NCBI GenBank assembly: GCA_019916065.1
Contig: CM034233.1
Location: forward strand, 21,339,936 to 21,403,935
Direction of reading: 5' to 3'
DNA from: Vitellaria paradoxa
Taxonomy: Eukaryota > Streptophyta > Magnoliopsida > Ericales > Sapotaceae
DNA: 64,000 nucleotides
Shown: piece by piece, positions 9,257-21,500 of the stretch
How positions within the stretch are numbered: the stretch's first letter is position 1
Layout: every line of letters begins with the position of its first letter
The notes under the pieces: model-generated
Databases searched by the model: none
The model's input: only the letters and a program-made list of their open reading frames with translations
What the model was told of the DNA's origin: nothing
Program-made: the position numbers and the translations under genes

Positions 9257-12226
9257 ATAAGTAGTAACATAAGATAATATATAAAATTAAATAAGAAATG
9301 GCATGCCGAAGGTCGAATCAAAGATAGTTGCATGAGACACCCAACTGATTTCCCTGCTTGGAAGTCTTTTGATCATCGATATTCCAAGTTAAGCAAAGAT
9401 CCTCGAAATGTTAGGTTGGGTTTGGCATCTGAAGGATTTAATCCATTCCAGAATATGAGTGTGTCCCATAGTACATCGCCTGTTGTTTTAATACCCTATA
9501 ATTTGTCACCATGGATGTGTATGAAACAACCGTATTTCATATTGTCTTTGTTAATACCTGGCCCTTCGGCTCCTGGGAACAATATTGATGCATATTTGCA
9601 ACCTTTGATTGCTGAACTGAAAGAGTTGTGGGATGTTGGTTTAAAGACAAATGATGCTTCCACAAAGGAAAACTTCCAAATGCATGCGGCATTAATGTGG
9701 ACTTTTAGTGACTTTCCTAGTTATGCCACTTTATCGGGATGGAGCACTAAATGAGAACTTGCATGTCCTATTTGTCACAAGCACACCCATGCAAAATGGT
9801 TAAAAAATAGTGGCAAACATTGTTACATGGGGCATCAGAAGTTTTTAGATCCTAATCATCCCTTTCGAAAAGATGCTCGATCTTTTGATGGTAAAGTGGA
9901 GAATGGAAGACCTCCTTCTACACTTGGTTTTATGGTGTTGAATGAGTTAGCAAAATCTTCTATAAAATTAGAAAAATTAGTCAATGACAATAGGAAGCTG
10001 CTATTTAATTGGAAGAAGAAAAGTATATTCTTTGACTTGCCATATTAGGAATGGAACATTATACGCCATAATCTCGACCCAATGCATATTGAGAAAAATG
10101 TATGTGAGAGTGTTGTTGGCACATTGTTGTATGGGGATAAATCAAAGGATAATGCTAAGTCTAGACTTGACTTGGTAGAAATGGTTATAAGGCCAAAACT
10201 ACATCCAATTCAAAAGGAAAATGGTAAAGTCTACTTACCTCCTACTTCATTTACAATAAACAAGAAGGAGAGATATAATTTTCGCAAAGTGCTAAAAAAA
10301 GTAAAGGCTCCATATGACTACTTTTCTAATGTTTCCCGTTGTGTACAATTGAAGCCGCCTAAAATATTTGGTCTCAAAAGCCATGATAATCACATTTTGA
10401 TCTAACAATTGATGCCAATAGCTTTGAGGAAAACTTTACCTAGATCTGTTTGATCTCCTTTGATTAGATTAAGTCAGTATTTCTGAATATTACGCTCTAA
10501 AAAGATTTTTCCTCAAGATGTGATTCAACTAGAAAAAAACATCGTTCTTACACTATGCAAGTTAGAGAAGGTGTTCCCCTTATCTTTTTTTTTTTATGTG
10601 ATGGTGTATTTAACTGTGCACTTGGCAAGAGATGTGAAACTAGATGGCCCGATCCATTATCATTGGATGTATCCTATTGAAAGGTAAATTAAATCATGAC
10701 TAGTAAATTTTTAATATTTTATTTTTCTGACTTTTTCTATGATTTGCAAAAAATTATAGGTATTTGGGCACGTTAAAATCCTATGTTCGCAATAGAAGTC
10801 GCCTGGAGGGGCATATTGCTGAAGGGTATGTGGCAGAGGAGTGCTTGTCATTTTGTTCTTTGTACCTAGCTGATTACATAAAGACCAAATTCAACCGAAC
10901 TAGTAGAAATAAAGATGTTGATGATAGTCAAGACCATATTGGACTAAATGTTTTCTCAATGTTAGGTCGTCCTTTGGGAGTTGGGGTTCCAACAAAGTTT
11001 GACAGTGATACACCTCGGAAAGCACACCAATATGTGTTTTTCAATTGTGATGCCTTTACTTCTCTCATTGAGTAAGTTAACTAAATTTCATAGTACAATT
11101 ATTCTTAATATATTAACAAAATATATGTGGTTAAAACTTTAAGTATGATATCAATTTAATGCAGCAAGCATCTCAAATTGGTTGAAGAGGAGCATCTTCG
11201 TGCTTCAAAGCGCACAATTAAGCGCATTCACAATGAAAATTTTGCATCATGGCTGTCAAAACATGTAAGCTAATTTGATATATTCCATATAACAAACAAC
11301 AACAAGGACTTAACTTATATTTATATGATTTATAGGTTCAAGAGAAGGAAATTTTTGATAACAATTCATTAGCGTCCGACTTGAAATTTCTTACTCGAAG
11401 ACCAAATCATTTGGGGTTGCAATATGAGAAATACCTTGTGAATGGTGTTCGATTTCATGTAAGAGAAGTGGAGCGTAAAAGGAAAACACAAAATAATGGA
11501 GTGACTGTGCATCCAATGACCTCAAGTTTTGCAAGCATAAGAGACCAAAATCCAATTTTAGGAGATTTGGATTATTGTGGAACTTTGATAAGGATTATTG
11601 AGTTTATCTATGGAGGTGAACGACGAGTTGTGTTGTTTGATTATGAGTGGGTCTCGAAAGGTAAAAGACTTAAACAATATGAAGATGGATTCACATTGGC
11701 CAATTTTACAAGAGTGCTACCTCATAACGAACCCTTTTATTCTTACATCTCACACATCACAAGTTTTTTATGTAGAAAATCCAGATGAGAATGGATGGCA
11801 GGTTGTTTTCACTACAAATCCTAGGGCTACCTATAAAATGGAAGATGTTGCTGATGTCGAAATTTACTTGCAGAGCAAGACCTGCAATCCCGAGCTCATG
11901 AATCAATTGATGAACATAGGTTCGAACAGGTGTTGAAGGAGTTGAAGTTGACATTTCCAAAATCTAATAGACATTATTTGCAAAAAAACTATGATATTTT
12001 GATGATGTGAGGTTAGCACACAGGTTACAGTTGTGAGAGAAGAATATTTAGTTAGGCCTTACTCAATGTTGGAGATCATTGGGGATGCTCTTGAAACTAA
12101 TATTACTTGGCCAACTTTTAGGGTATTTACGAAACTTAATTTAACTGTATATAACAAATAATGTTTCTCTATAACTAATTGACTTTTTTTTTTTTAATGC
12201 AGGTGGTAAGAGATGATGATTTCTAA
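9257..12226 (+). pseudogene. Decayed CACTA (En/Spm) TNP2-type transposase
   Basis: Relic of a class II transposase. Recognisable blocks in order: WHAEGRIKD and MRHPTDFPAWKSFD, VRLGLASEGFNPF, PWMCMKQPYFILSLLIPGP (transposase core), LDPMHIEKNVCESVVGTL, then the DUF4218-like IHYHWMYPIERYLGTLKSYV (joined over a small intron, 10686-10759) and a DUF4216-like YGGERRVVLFDYEWV block at about 11600-11840. A final piece, EIIGDALETNITWP, lies at about 12060-12115 and reads through one more intron to a stop at 12224-12226. Small introns also fit 11075-11164 and 11265-11336. The N-terminal part is missing. In-frame stops interrupt at about 9752, 10046 and 10403 and twice more near 10450-10490, with no frame change across the first three. 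It cannot encode a working transposase. The CACTA terminal repeats were not found. Confidence 0.85.
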
Positions 12227-12580
12227 ATGCTTGTTACATTGAAGACTACTCTTAGTCTATAATTGCCAAAGATTTTGATTAGCTGAGGATGTTGAATGGC
12301 TTAAGTACTTTATGGTTTTTGTTTAAGTTCAAACTTATGAATTTTGATTGGTTGAGAATATTGAATGGTTTAATTAGATTTAACTTTCAATATTTGCAGC
12401 TTTCATGTGGTTGATTCTTGTAGATTTGTGATTAATGTGCTTTGGCAATGAATTAGACTTGAATGTGACTTATTGATGGTTTTTGGAATACAGTTGTAGT
12501 ATTGTGCAAGATATTGCAATGAATTCACATATTTAAGTGTTAGGGTCTTAAAATTTACTGACATCTATAACTGTCATAGT

Positions 12581-12726
12581 AGGTGGTTTTAGTGATACTT
12601 ATTAATACTTTATTGATATTTGAAAACATTAGTAAGTCTCTAACTATTATAGCAGGTGGTTTTATTGATACTTACTAATGCTTTATTGATATTTGAAAAC
12701 ATTAGTAAGTGTCACAATAGATTATG
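12581..12726 (+). repeat. 73-bp tandem duplication
   Basis: Two copies of a unit that begins AGGTGGTTTTA(G/T)TGATACTTA and contains TTTATTGATATTTGAAAACA and TTAGTAAGT, starting at 12581 and 12654. They lie just 3' of the CACTA transposase relic, among further short motifs (AGTGTC, TGACATTA, CATTAGTAAGT), so they may be part of that element's subterminal repeat region. That assignment is inference. Confidence 0.7.
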
Positions 12727-15136
12727 TTTGATGACATTACAAATGCCACACTATAGAGTATTTAAAAGGAAAAGAAACACAAAGAAATTTCACAAAATGC
12801 AAGACTAATGGCATATAATTTGAGAAAAAGACACACCAACAAATGTTATGAAATATGGAATTCATGACATAATTTGTGTCATATTGTATAGCTCAAATGA
12901 TATAAACAATTGTCATGACATTATTAAAAACTCTCATTAGAAAATGTCAGAAAAGATACTTATTCTTAACATATATTAATGTACTTATTGAGACAATTAC
13001 AAACACTTTAAAATGACATAAAAAATGTGCATGATGCATTTTTAAGTGCCATGTGAAATATTTATCCCAACGCATATAATTGTCACAATATCTGCTTATT
13101 ACAACAATAATATATGTCATCAAAAATTTAAATTTACCTAATTAACGACTTTTTTATATTAATCTATAATATTTACCTGTTTAACGACTTTTTAGTTGAA
13201 ATTTTGATATAATAAATTTTAGATTTATGGATTAACGGAAACATAAGTGCAGATTAATTTACCAATTAAGAAAACACGAGTGGTTTTAATAGTTAGTTTT
13301 AAAATTAAATTTTATTTATTTACCTTTGAATTTACGAATTAGCAAAAACATTAGTTTGGATAATTATTTCTAAAATTTAAATTTTATATATTTATTTTTT
13401 AGCCATTAATATCAATTTAATAAAAATTTTACTGATTAGTGTAAATTTTGGATAATTAATTTTAAAATTTGAATTTTATATATCTTAAAATTGAACTGTT
13501 AAAAAATGGGTAGTGATAATAAGGTTAGAGAAAGCTGAAGTGTAAAAATCAAATGTCTTGATTTTCTCAAATTTTGGACTATTAAATCAGGACCATTAAT
13601 TTTAGTTTTACTTAAATTAAATCAAGACAATTAAATAATGTAAAAAAATTAGAACCTTTAATTATTTACACTTTAGTTGTTATAGTGCGAAAAGCAATAC
13701 AACCCTTTCTAACCCAGATTGAGGATAGGTTTGGTGTAATTATACATTGGTGCATGTTCAGTGTATTTTTTAGCCACTGATTTTGAAACAATAAATAATT
13801 ATCCAAGAGTTTTGGTGATTTGTATAATTTATACTTGTTTTTACCTGTAAAAACTAGTTAAAAAATGTATTTTTCATGTACCGGACACGCACTACACTGG
13901 ATCTACTCTTAATCCCTTCTAACCCATGATAATGGCAAAACATATTTAATGCACTTTTTAGTGAAGAGTTAAAAGTCATATTTTCTATTTCTTAAGTCAT
14001 ATTCTCATCTATTAACTTTTGAATGCACATTTATATTCTTTTCCCACTTTTTTTTTCTCACACAGTGAGATCTTACCTTTTCATTTTTTTTTTCAATTAT
14101 AATTTCAACTCCAATTATCTTAAATAGTTTGAACCAATTTTAATTTTAATTTTTTTGTCCTCTTATAATATGAATAAATATATATACTAATACATGATAT
14201 ATTATAAATATTACACTAGAAATATAAAAGACATAAATATAATAATACTAATCAAAAGACCTCTTTGGACTTTATTCATATGTTACTTAGTAAATTATTT
14301 TTTAACTCAGCATCAAATTAATTTGTAAAATTAATAAGTAAATTAATTTTCTTAACTAGATAAAAAATATGCAAAAGTAAAAGTTTGAACTAATTAATTA
14401 GTAAAGTTTATTATTAAATCAATTTTCATAATTAAAAGATAAATATAAAATTTTTAAATTTTAAGAGATGTTTAGTTTGAATGTAACACAAGATAAATCT
14501 TACCGAGTTAATTTTTATCCTCTATTATATTAGTTTGGAAGATAAGGTAACATTTACACCGAGCGTAAGGATTACACATTCCTATATGGGGGTAAATTAC
14601 TACTAAGGAGAGGGTGAATACTAGAGACTAATGAAAAAATTATACTATTTTCTCATTACTATGTAAAATATTTCTTTACACCTTATAAAACCCTACGCAA
14701 CGGTTTCCTATAATAATTGTAATAAATATTATAAAATAATAATTTTATTTAACCAAGTTAAAATTATTTTATCAAAATAATATTCAATAAATAAATGTAT
14801 ATTAATTACAAAATAGTTACTACAAAAATCTATGATAAAATTATTTTTCATAATTGATATTTTATTTAAAATTATATATTTTAATGATATATATTTTATT
14901 AAAATTAATTACTATTAAAATAACAATTATTATGATAATTTATTTTATTATATTATTATTATTATTATTAAATATTAACTTTTACCACTCGGTCAATCTA
15001 TCCTCACTTCAAATACAATTATCACCCTTTCAATCTAAATGCAAGTATCATGAACTTGTTACCTAATTAACTGTTATCAGGTTAATAATTACCCATAATT
15101 TTTACTCCCAAAATTTTCACCCACTTAGAGTTTGGC

Positions 15137-15370
15137 TGAGGTATAATGATTATTTCACTTTAACCTCACTTAAATTTACCAAATTTTTTATTAAACTCCC
15201 AAAAGTTATTAAAAATTTTTATTTATTTTTCCAAACACCTAAAAGTTGTCAAAAATTACTAACAATTTCCATTTGTTATACTAAGTACACACCTTTCAAA
15301 AAAGGCACTAAATACACAAAAAAATTTCACTTACTAATTTATGTAAAAAAAAAAAAAACTAAAAATTTGA
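15137..15370 (+). repeat. Dispersed repeat family A, copy 1
   Basis: Begins GAGGTATAATGATTATTTCA and continues with many AAAAGTT/GTCAAAAATTA blocks; a diverged copy in the same orientation starts GAGGGGTATAATAATTATTT at about 41556. Similar AAAATTACTAAAAGTT-rich stretches occur near 46670-46770 and 51740-52050. No coding potential; probably an old MITE-like family. Boundaries are approximate. Confidence 0.5.
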
Positions 15371-17359
15371 CTTCCAAACAGACCTCAAATTCTCTTAAAT
15401 TCCTTGATCCCACAATGCAAAAATATAAACAGAGACAGAAGGGTAGGCTAGTAGTTGTGTTTATGGGACTGAGCAACCGTACATTGGAGGGGACCAAACG
15501 CTTTTCTAACTCATGCAGAAGCCAAATGCAGAAAGAGGTCGTGAAAGGGCAAAGACAGAAACAGGGGCTAAGACTGAAGCGAGGGGTGAGACACAAACAA
15601 AAGCACAAGGAGCCTTTTACCCTCAAACTTGTTTTGTCCTAGGTCTTTCCCAGACACGAATTAATTGGGGGGTCTCTGCAGTATTGCTCATTAATTCCTT
15701 CATGTGCCTCTCTCCTCCTCTTGCCCCCAAGCAGCACCCATCAACTCAAAACCATTCTTTTTTCTTTTCTTTTTGTAAATTCGATTAGGAAATAGATAGA
15801 CCCCAGTGAGAACGAAATTTCAACTAACCATACTTCTTTTGTTCTTTCATTTCATTGCATTCCATGTGAGTATGGAACCCCATTTCTCTGTTTCTACGTC
15901 CTTTGTCAATATCAGCAGTCATGCACCATTTTTTCAAAAAGAATTTATAAACAAGAATAATTAGAGTTCCTTTGGTAACATTCATATTTTTTTAACTTAT
16001 ATTTAACAGTTTTTGATTTCTATGTTTTTGTTTTTAATTATCATTTTTTTCCCTCTAAAGTAAAATAGAAAACATGCTCGGGGGCTGTTTGGTACCATTT
16101 ATATTTTTTTATTTATATATAAATATTTTTACTTTTAATTTTTTTAATTTCAGTTATTTCTCCGAAGTAAAAACAGAAAACAAATTCGATGATGCAAGCT
16201 CATCTACAGTAGTTTATTTTATTTTAATAAAATATTTAATTGTATTAATTTTTATGAAATTAATTGAATTTAATAAATAAACTCCATAGTAATCTAACTA
16301 ATTTATTTAATAAAATATATTTAAATCAATCAATTTACTGCTACAAAATATTTATTTCTAACAATAATAATTCTAATAAAGTATACTTACAAATAACATA
16401 ATTTAATAATAAATTATTGTGTTATTTATTATTCGTAATGTAATTTATAAAATATTTTAAGAGGTAATTCTTATTTATTAAAAATTGTTAATTTAAATAA
16501 ATAAATTATTTTAATATGTAATCATTATTTATTAAAAATAATTTTAATCTAATAAATTAAATCATTTTAATAATAAATTATTATTTTAATTATAATAACT
16601 TTAATTTTTATATATTTTATTATGTAATTATTATCTATTAAGAATTAATTTTTTTAATAAAATAATAATTCAAAATATTAATTAACATGTAATTTGTGTT
16701 TGTGATTAAGATTGGTCCAAGCCGTGGGGTGCCCAAATCTTATGAAGGGTCCCATGTGACATATATTAATTAACATTATAAAAATTAAAAATTAATTTTT
16801 ATTTATATATTTTATTTTGAAAAGTCAAATATCATTTTTGCTAAAAAAAAACTAAATATTTCAAAATTTTTATACAATTCTTGTACAATTAGCCACATTC
16901 TCAAGTTCAATAATTGTGACCTCCTCTCTTTTTCTTGGTCAACTTAACTAATTCATCTTTTTTCATCTTTATCTCTCCACTAATAGCTATACTTGCCTAC
17001 AAAAATGTAACTCTCTCTCTATATATATATATCTCTCTCTCTCGACAATTATACTACAGTTGACGAATCAAATCAATTATTTTTAAACATTTAAAATGTC
17101 AAGATTATTTAAAAAAAAAATTATATTCTGATTGTTGAAATTATAGATTTTCATGACTTATTTAAAATAGGTTATTAGAACTATTTTGAACATTTTTTTA
17201 TTTTTAAAAAGTGAGTAAATAATTTATATTATATAAATATTTTGATTATGTCACTATTTTTATTCAAATATGCAACAAAATATTATTAGTTTGGGTTTAG
17301 TGTTATAATATTTGTAAAATAAATGCTGTTATCGTAATATTGAAATAATGTGGGATCTA

Positions 17360-17639
17360 ATTGCATCTAGCCAAATGCTTAGGGGAGGCTCCTCTAATTT
17401 ATCATGATTTTTAAGCTTTCAAGTGTATTATTTGATTTTAGCAAGTTTCAGTTGCTCTCGTATAAACCTTCAATCAACAACTAAAAACGATATATTAATG
17501 AAAACTTAAGTAAAAAAAAATTTAGTAAATAATTTTTCTTCTCAAAAACCAAGAAATATAGTATTTAACTAATTATTTTTAACAATAATTTTTTTATTTA
17601 ATTAACATAAATATCATTTTTTTTTCTTATTACAAAATT
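17360..17639 (+). repeat. Dispersed duplicated segment, copy 2
   Basis: Same orientation as copy 1 at 1583-1854, roughly three-quarters identical by eye, with small length differences in A and T runs. Similarity ends where copy 1 meets the end of the GDSL gene; no GDSL coding sequence follows here. Confidence 0.7.
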
Positions 17640-17718
17640 AAGGTCACAAAAAATAAGGTGCACAAAGTTCAAATCCTCGCTACCAAGTTTGGTGTCACCA
17701 AAACGTCATTATCATTTA

Positions 17719-18026
17719 GGTGACATTTGATTTATTTTTTTATTTTTTATTTTTATTTTATATATTAAAAATCTTAAAATAAATAAATAAAAAATACTCT
17801 ATTTTCTTTATTTTGAATTAAAAATTCTCAAAAATAACTTTTTATCATTTTTCATTTCATGTGTAAATTCATTTTTCATTTTTTGAAACAAATTTCGAAA
17901 ATATAAATAATCAAATGAATTCTGAACTGTTTTTTTTTATTTTCTAAAGTACAAAATAAAAAATGAGTTCAAAATAGAAAATAACAACAGAAAATAAAAA
18001 GTAAGAGAAATAAACCAAATAACACC
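17719..18026. mobile_element. Tourist-like (PIF/Harbinger-type) MITE
   Basis: 308 bp, with inverted ends GGTGACATTTGATTTATTT and (reverse complement of the right end) GGTGTTATTTGGTTTATTT, flanked on both sides by the trinucleotide TTA (17716-17718 and 18027-18029). A TTA/TAA target duplication and a GG...TTTG terminal repeat fit Tourist-like MITEs. There is no coding capacity. A related, interrupted copy lies at 57265-57908. Confidence 0.75.
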
Positions 18027-18562
18027 TTAATTATTCAAACCCACTTAACTGTGGGATAAAAAAAAAAATATTCATCTTTCTGTTATTTTTTGTATTACAA
18101 CGAAAGTTAAAAAAGGAAAAATACGAAAACATTATACATACATGTTGTGCCGAATAATTAATAAAAACAAAATTCTTCAGACTCTGAATCTGAAGTACAT
18201 CTCTGAACGTGATTTGAAATACGAAATCCAAAATGGTATTAGAAGGCCTCTATCACCTTCCGTCTAATGAATCAATTCATCATTGTATTTTGTCCTCAAT
18301 CGCTGGAGGGCAGCTCCGACCCAAGACCCTGCTTCATATTCTCATTCAATCAGTGTGGTTGATGATCACATCTTTCCGACTTCTGTACACAATAGAGATG
18401 TGAGACCATGCTATCTTCCTTCAGCAGTTCCCAATGAGGGGTGCTCCATTAATTTTCACGTTATCAAACATAGCACTGACTTTGCCTCGTGAACCGCTGT
18501 CCCCATTAATGGGATGGGAGAGGAAACAGAAAAAAACCAAACCGAAGGATCATCCCGTTTGG

Positions 18563-21500
18563 TCAATTGAAGAAATAGGGAGATTTCAACACCTCTCTTA
18601 GGTCAAAATCTCCTCGCTCTGGCAAGGGAGGGAAATTTAACGAAGGAAATGACTCTTGAAAGCCCTCCAACAACTGTTCACCAAAGCATTTATCAGTAAT
18701 AATCCAAACAGTTCAATTTAAGAAGACTGGTGGCACAAAATCAAGCCTATTTAAGAATGGAATTAACGGAACCATTAGTCCTGGCATAAGGAAATGATTT
18801 TCATTCAAAAAAATGCAACCTTGTCAATAATATGCACCCACCAAGAGTGCTTATGTTTTCGCATGCCAGAAAGATTTGGGCTTTTTAAGTTGTATACAAA
18901 TGGAAGAAAATACACTCACATTTTCCAGTATTGGCGCCTCGTACAGTTCGACAAACTTTTCTCTGAGTACTCTATTCATTTGGTCAACATCGGATGCATG
19001 TGTCCAATATGAATCATGGACTCCTGTAAACCATATATTAGTACATAGTAGTTAGAATTAATGAGGGAGGACATGCACAAAATACATACGAGGAGAACCA
19101 ATACAAACCTGCAAAACTTAAGCCTGCCTCTTTGCAAGCAACAGCAGTCATCATCATGTGGGAACCATCAAGGGAGTGAACAAAATTTGGAGGGAAAGCT
19201 GTTCTCTGCCTCTTAACCAAGACCTACATTAATTAAGTACATATTGATCTTAATATTTTGATGCTTGAAATGCTCTGCTTTAAATGCTAAAGAGTAGGGC
19301 CTACGAAATAATTCAATGGGTCAATGAATATTCAAAAAGTCGTATTTTCCAGGGGAAGTTCTGGAATCATTATTAAATATTGAGGCCAGTGACATCAAGG
19401 AACCAATAAAATAAAGCACAAATTAACTGAGCAAATTTATAGATCCTCAAAACTGGGATGGAAGCAGGGAAGCTACCTTGTCAGTTTCTCGTTGTAGTGT
19501 CAAGACCTGGAGAGACGTCTTAATCTGTATTCAATTCCACAGTTTAATCTTAACGAATGTAAGGACAAATAATATACGAACAATGATATTAGCTATTTAG
19601 AAATTTGTATGTCTCAGAAATTTACAAGATGTCTTCCCAATTTGCGGTACGGCTGCACAACAGGAAGTCCAAGAGGAGTCGTCCACCGTACTGGCTGATT
19701 TTCTGAAGCTATAATCTGTTTATGTTCACAGATAGTTCAGAGTCAATGCAGGCGAATACCAACAGATTCTCCACCCAAAGACAAGAGGTGCAACAGAATC
19801 AGGCAATAATGATGTGAAGGCCCAAAAAAAAAAAAAAAAAAACATTTTACTTTCAGATTAAAACAAGAACTTTGGCAAGACATTAAGTCTCTTGTGCCAT
19901 TGCGCAAGTGGGCTAAATTACAAGGACATGCAAAATCCACCCAGCATCAAGATACAAAAACATTTAAAATTAGCATCTCTCTCTCTCCCCCTCCCTCCCT
20001 CCCTCCCACCCACACACCTTTGGTTAAGGTATTATGTTGAACTGCCTCCGCATGGCCTTAAAAGTGGGCATCTCATGGCTAACCTCTCTCATGCCGTATT
20101 ACCTCTTTAGGAAAATGCATTGCATTGGGACCCACAATGCCTTGATAACGATAATTAAAAGCTTCCTTTAAAAACAGATAGATAATATCTCAAGTTCTTA
20201 ACCCAAGAACAGAAATTTGAAACTGAAAACAAAAAATTGGAAATTATATATCCTAGATGAAATTGAGTCCATAATTTGTAAGAATAGGTGCATCACATAA
20301 AGCCTTCACATGGGGTTCGCCTTACCAGCGTTCTATTTATAGTTTTAAACACTAAATACAGTTTCCCATCAAGAGCAATTTTTGCTGCACGATATATGCA
20401 GCATGCATTTTCGCTTCAAAAACACTATTAAGTGTCAAGACTTTAAATATTTTATCATTCTCCTGTTTTGACATCAAAAGCTAAATGGAAATAATGTAAA
20501 TATCAGACCAAAGATACATGGGGAATTTGGAAAAATCTAACCACAGAGTAACATACATCCCCTGCGAAGCAATTAAAATACTAGATCCAACAAAACTAGC
20601 AAATTTTGGATACTAATTGATCAGGAATAAGTCCAAAGAGTACAACCATTAGCTCAGAATCTTTCTGCTACCTCCACAAGAGAAACCATCATGCAATTTA
20701 TACAAAGCCATTATTTAAACCACCAAATTGCCTTTTCAACTATTGACTATTGAGTGATGTGATCAAAGATTCTTTAGCTAATAAGTAAAATGTCAAAAAC
20801 TAAATTGAACTGACCTTTGCACAGTCACCAAGCCAACTCATGATACTCCTTGCTGCTTCAAACATCTCACCTAAGGCAGTCAAGGTGGTCTGTCCATGCA
20901 GTGAAATAAAGTTAGTTTCAAACTGCCCAAATAAATTTAACTTAATGGGGGCATAATGTTTCAGTTCAACACATTCTTCCAACATTATATTAGACATTGC
21001 TGCTGTGCCCTGTCAAACATGATTGTGACTATACTGTCTCACAGGAAATAAAAGCCAAAACCAACAAAGCCAAAAGGTTTACTACAGCTGTATAGCTTAC
21101 TTTTGCCGCATAACAAGATGCTGCAAACAACACCGCATCATCTTCAATGGCCTCACGTTCTTTTAGCCTCTTCTTGATTTGGTCACGGGCACCAACATAA
21201 GTCACACCATATACTGATGTCATCACCGTTTGCTTAACCAATTTCCTGTCTACCTGAGGATGTGCAGTCACAAAGGCCTGGAATCAGTAATTGAATTGGC
21301 TGAAACAATAAGATTGCATAAATTACCGTTGTTGGAACAAATCTAATGCATCTAATTCAGCTATGCTATCTTATGCACAAGTTAATAACATCCAATTAAA
21401 TGAACATGAGAAGCAATAGAACCTGATTAACTAAAAGCCTAGCATGCAATGCATTTGGATCAGTTGCAGGATCTTTCTCTGCATCCCTCCGCATAATATC

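Larger units (their letters stand above)
12227..18562. other. AT-rich intergenic DNA, 6.3 kb
   Basis: No exon chain or RNA gene recognised. The part up to about 13100 probably belongs to the CACTA relic. A dispersed repeat occupies about 15137-15370, the second copy of the 1.6-kb duplicated segment is at 17360-17639, and a Tourist-like MITE at 17719-18026. The two opposed reading frames at 15339-15642 are rich in Cys/Leu or Lys/Gln and have no domain. The interval 16080-16700 is very AT-rich, with iterated AATAAATTATT motifs. A CT/TA microsatellite is at about 17009-17043. Confidence 0.6.

Noticed and set aside
15339..15788. Overlapping reading frames on both strands near 15.4-15.8 kb
   Set aside because: Low-complexity composition, no domain, no splice partners; the better base composition of the patch is not enough.
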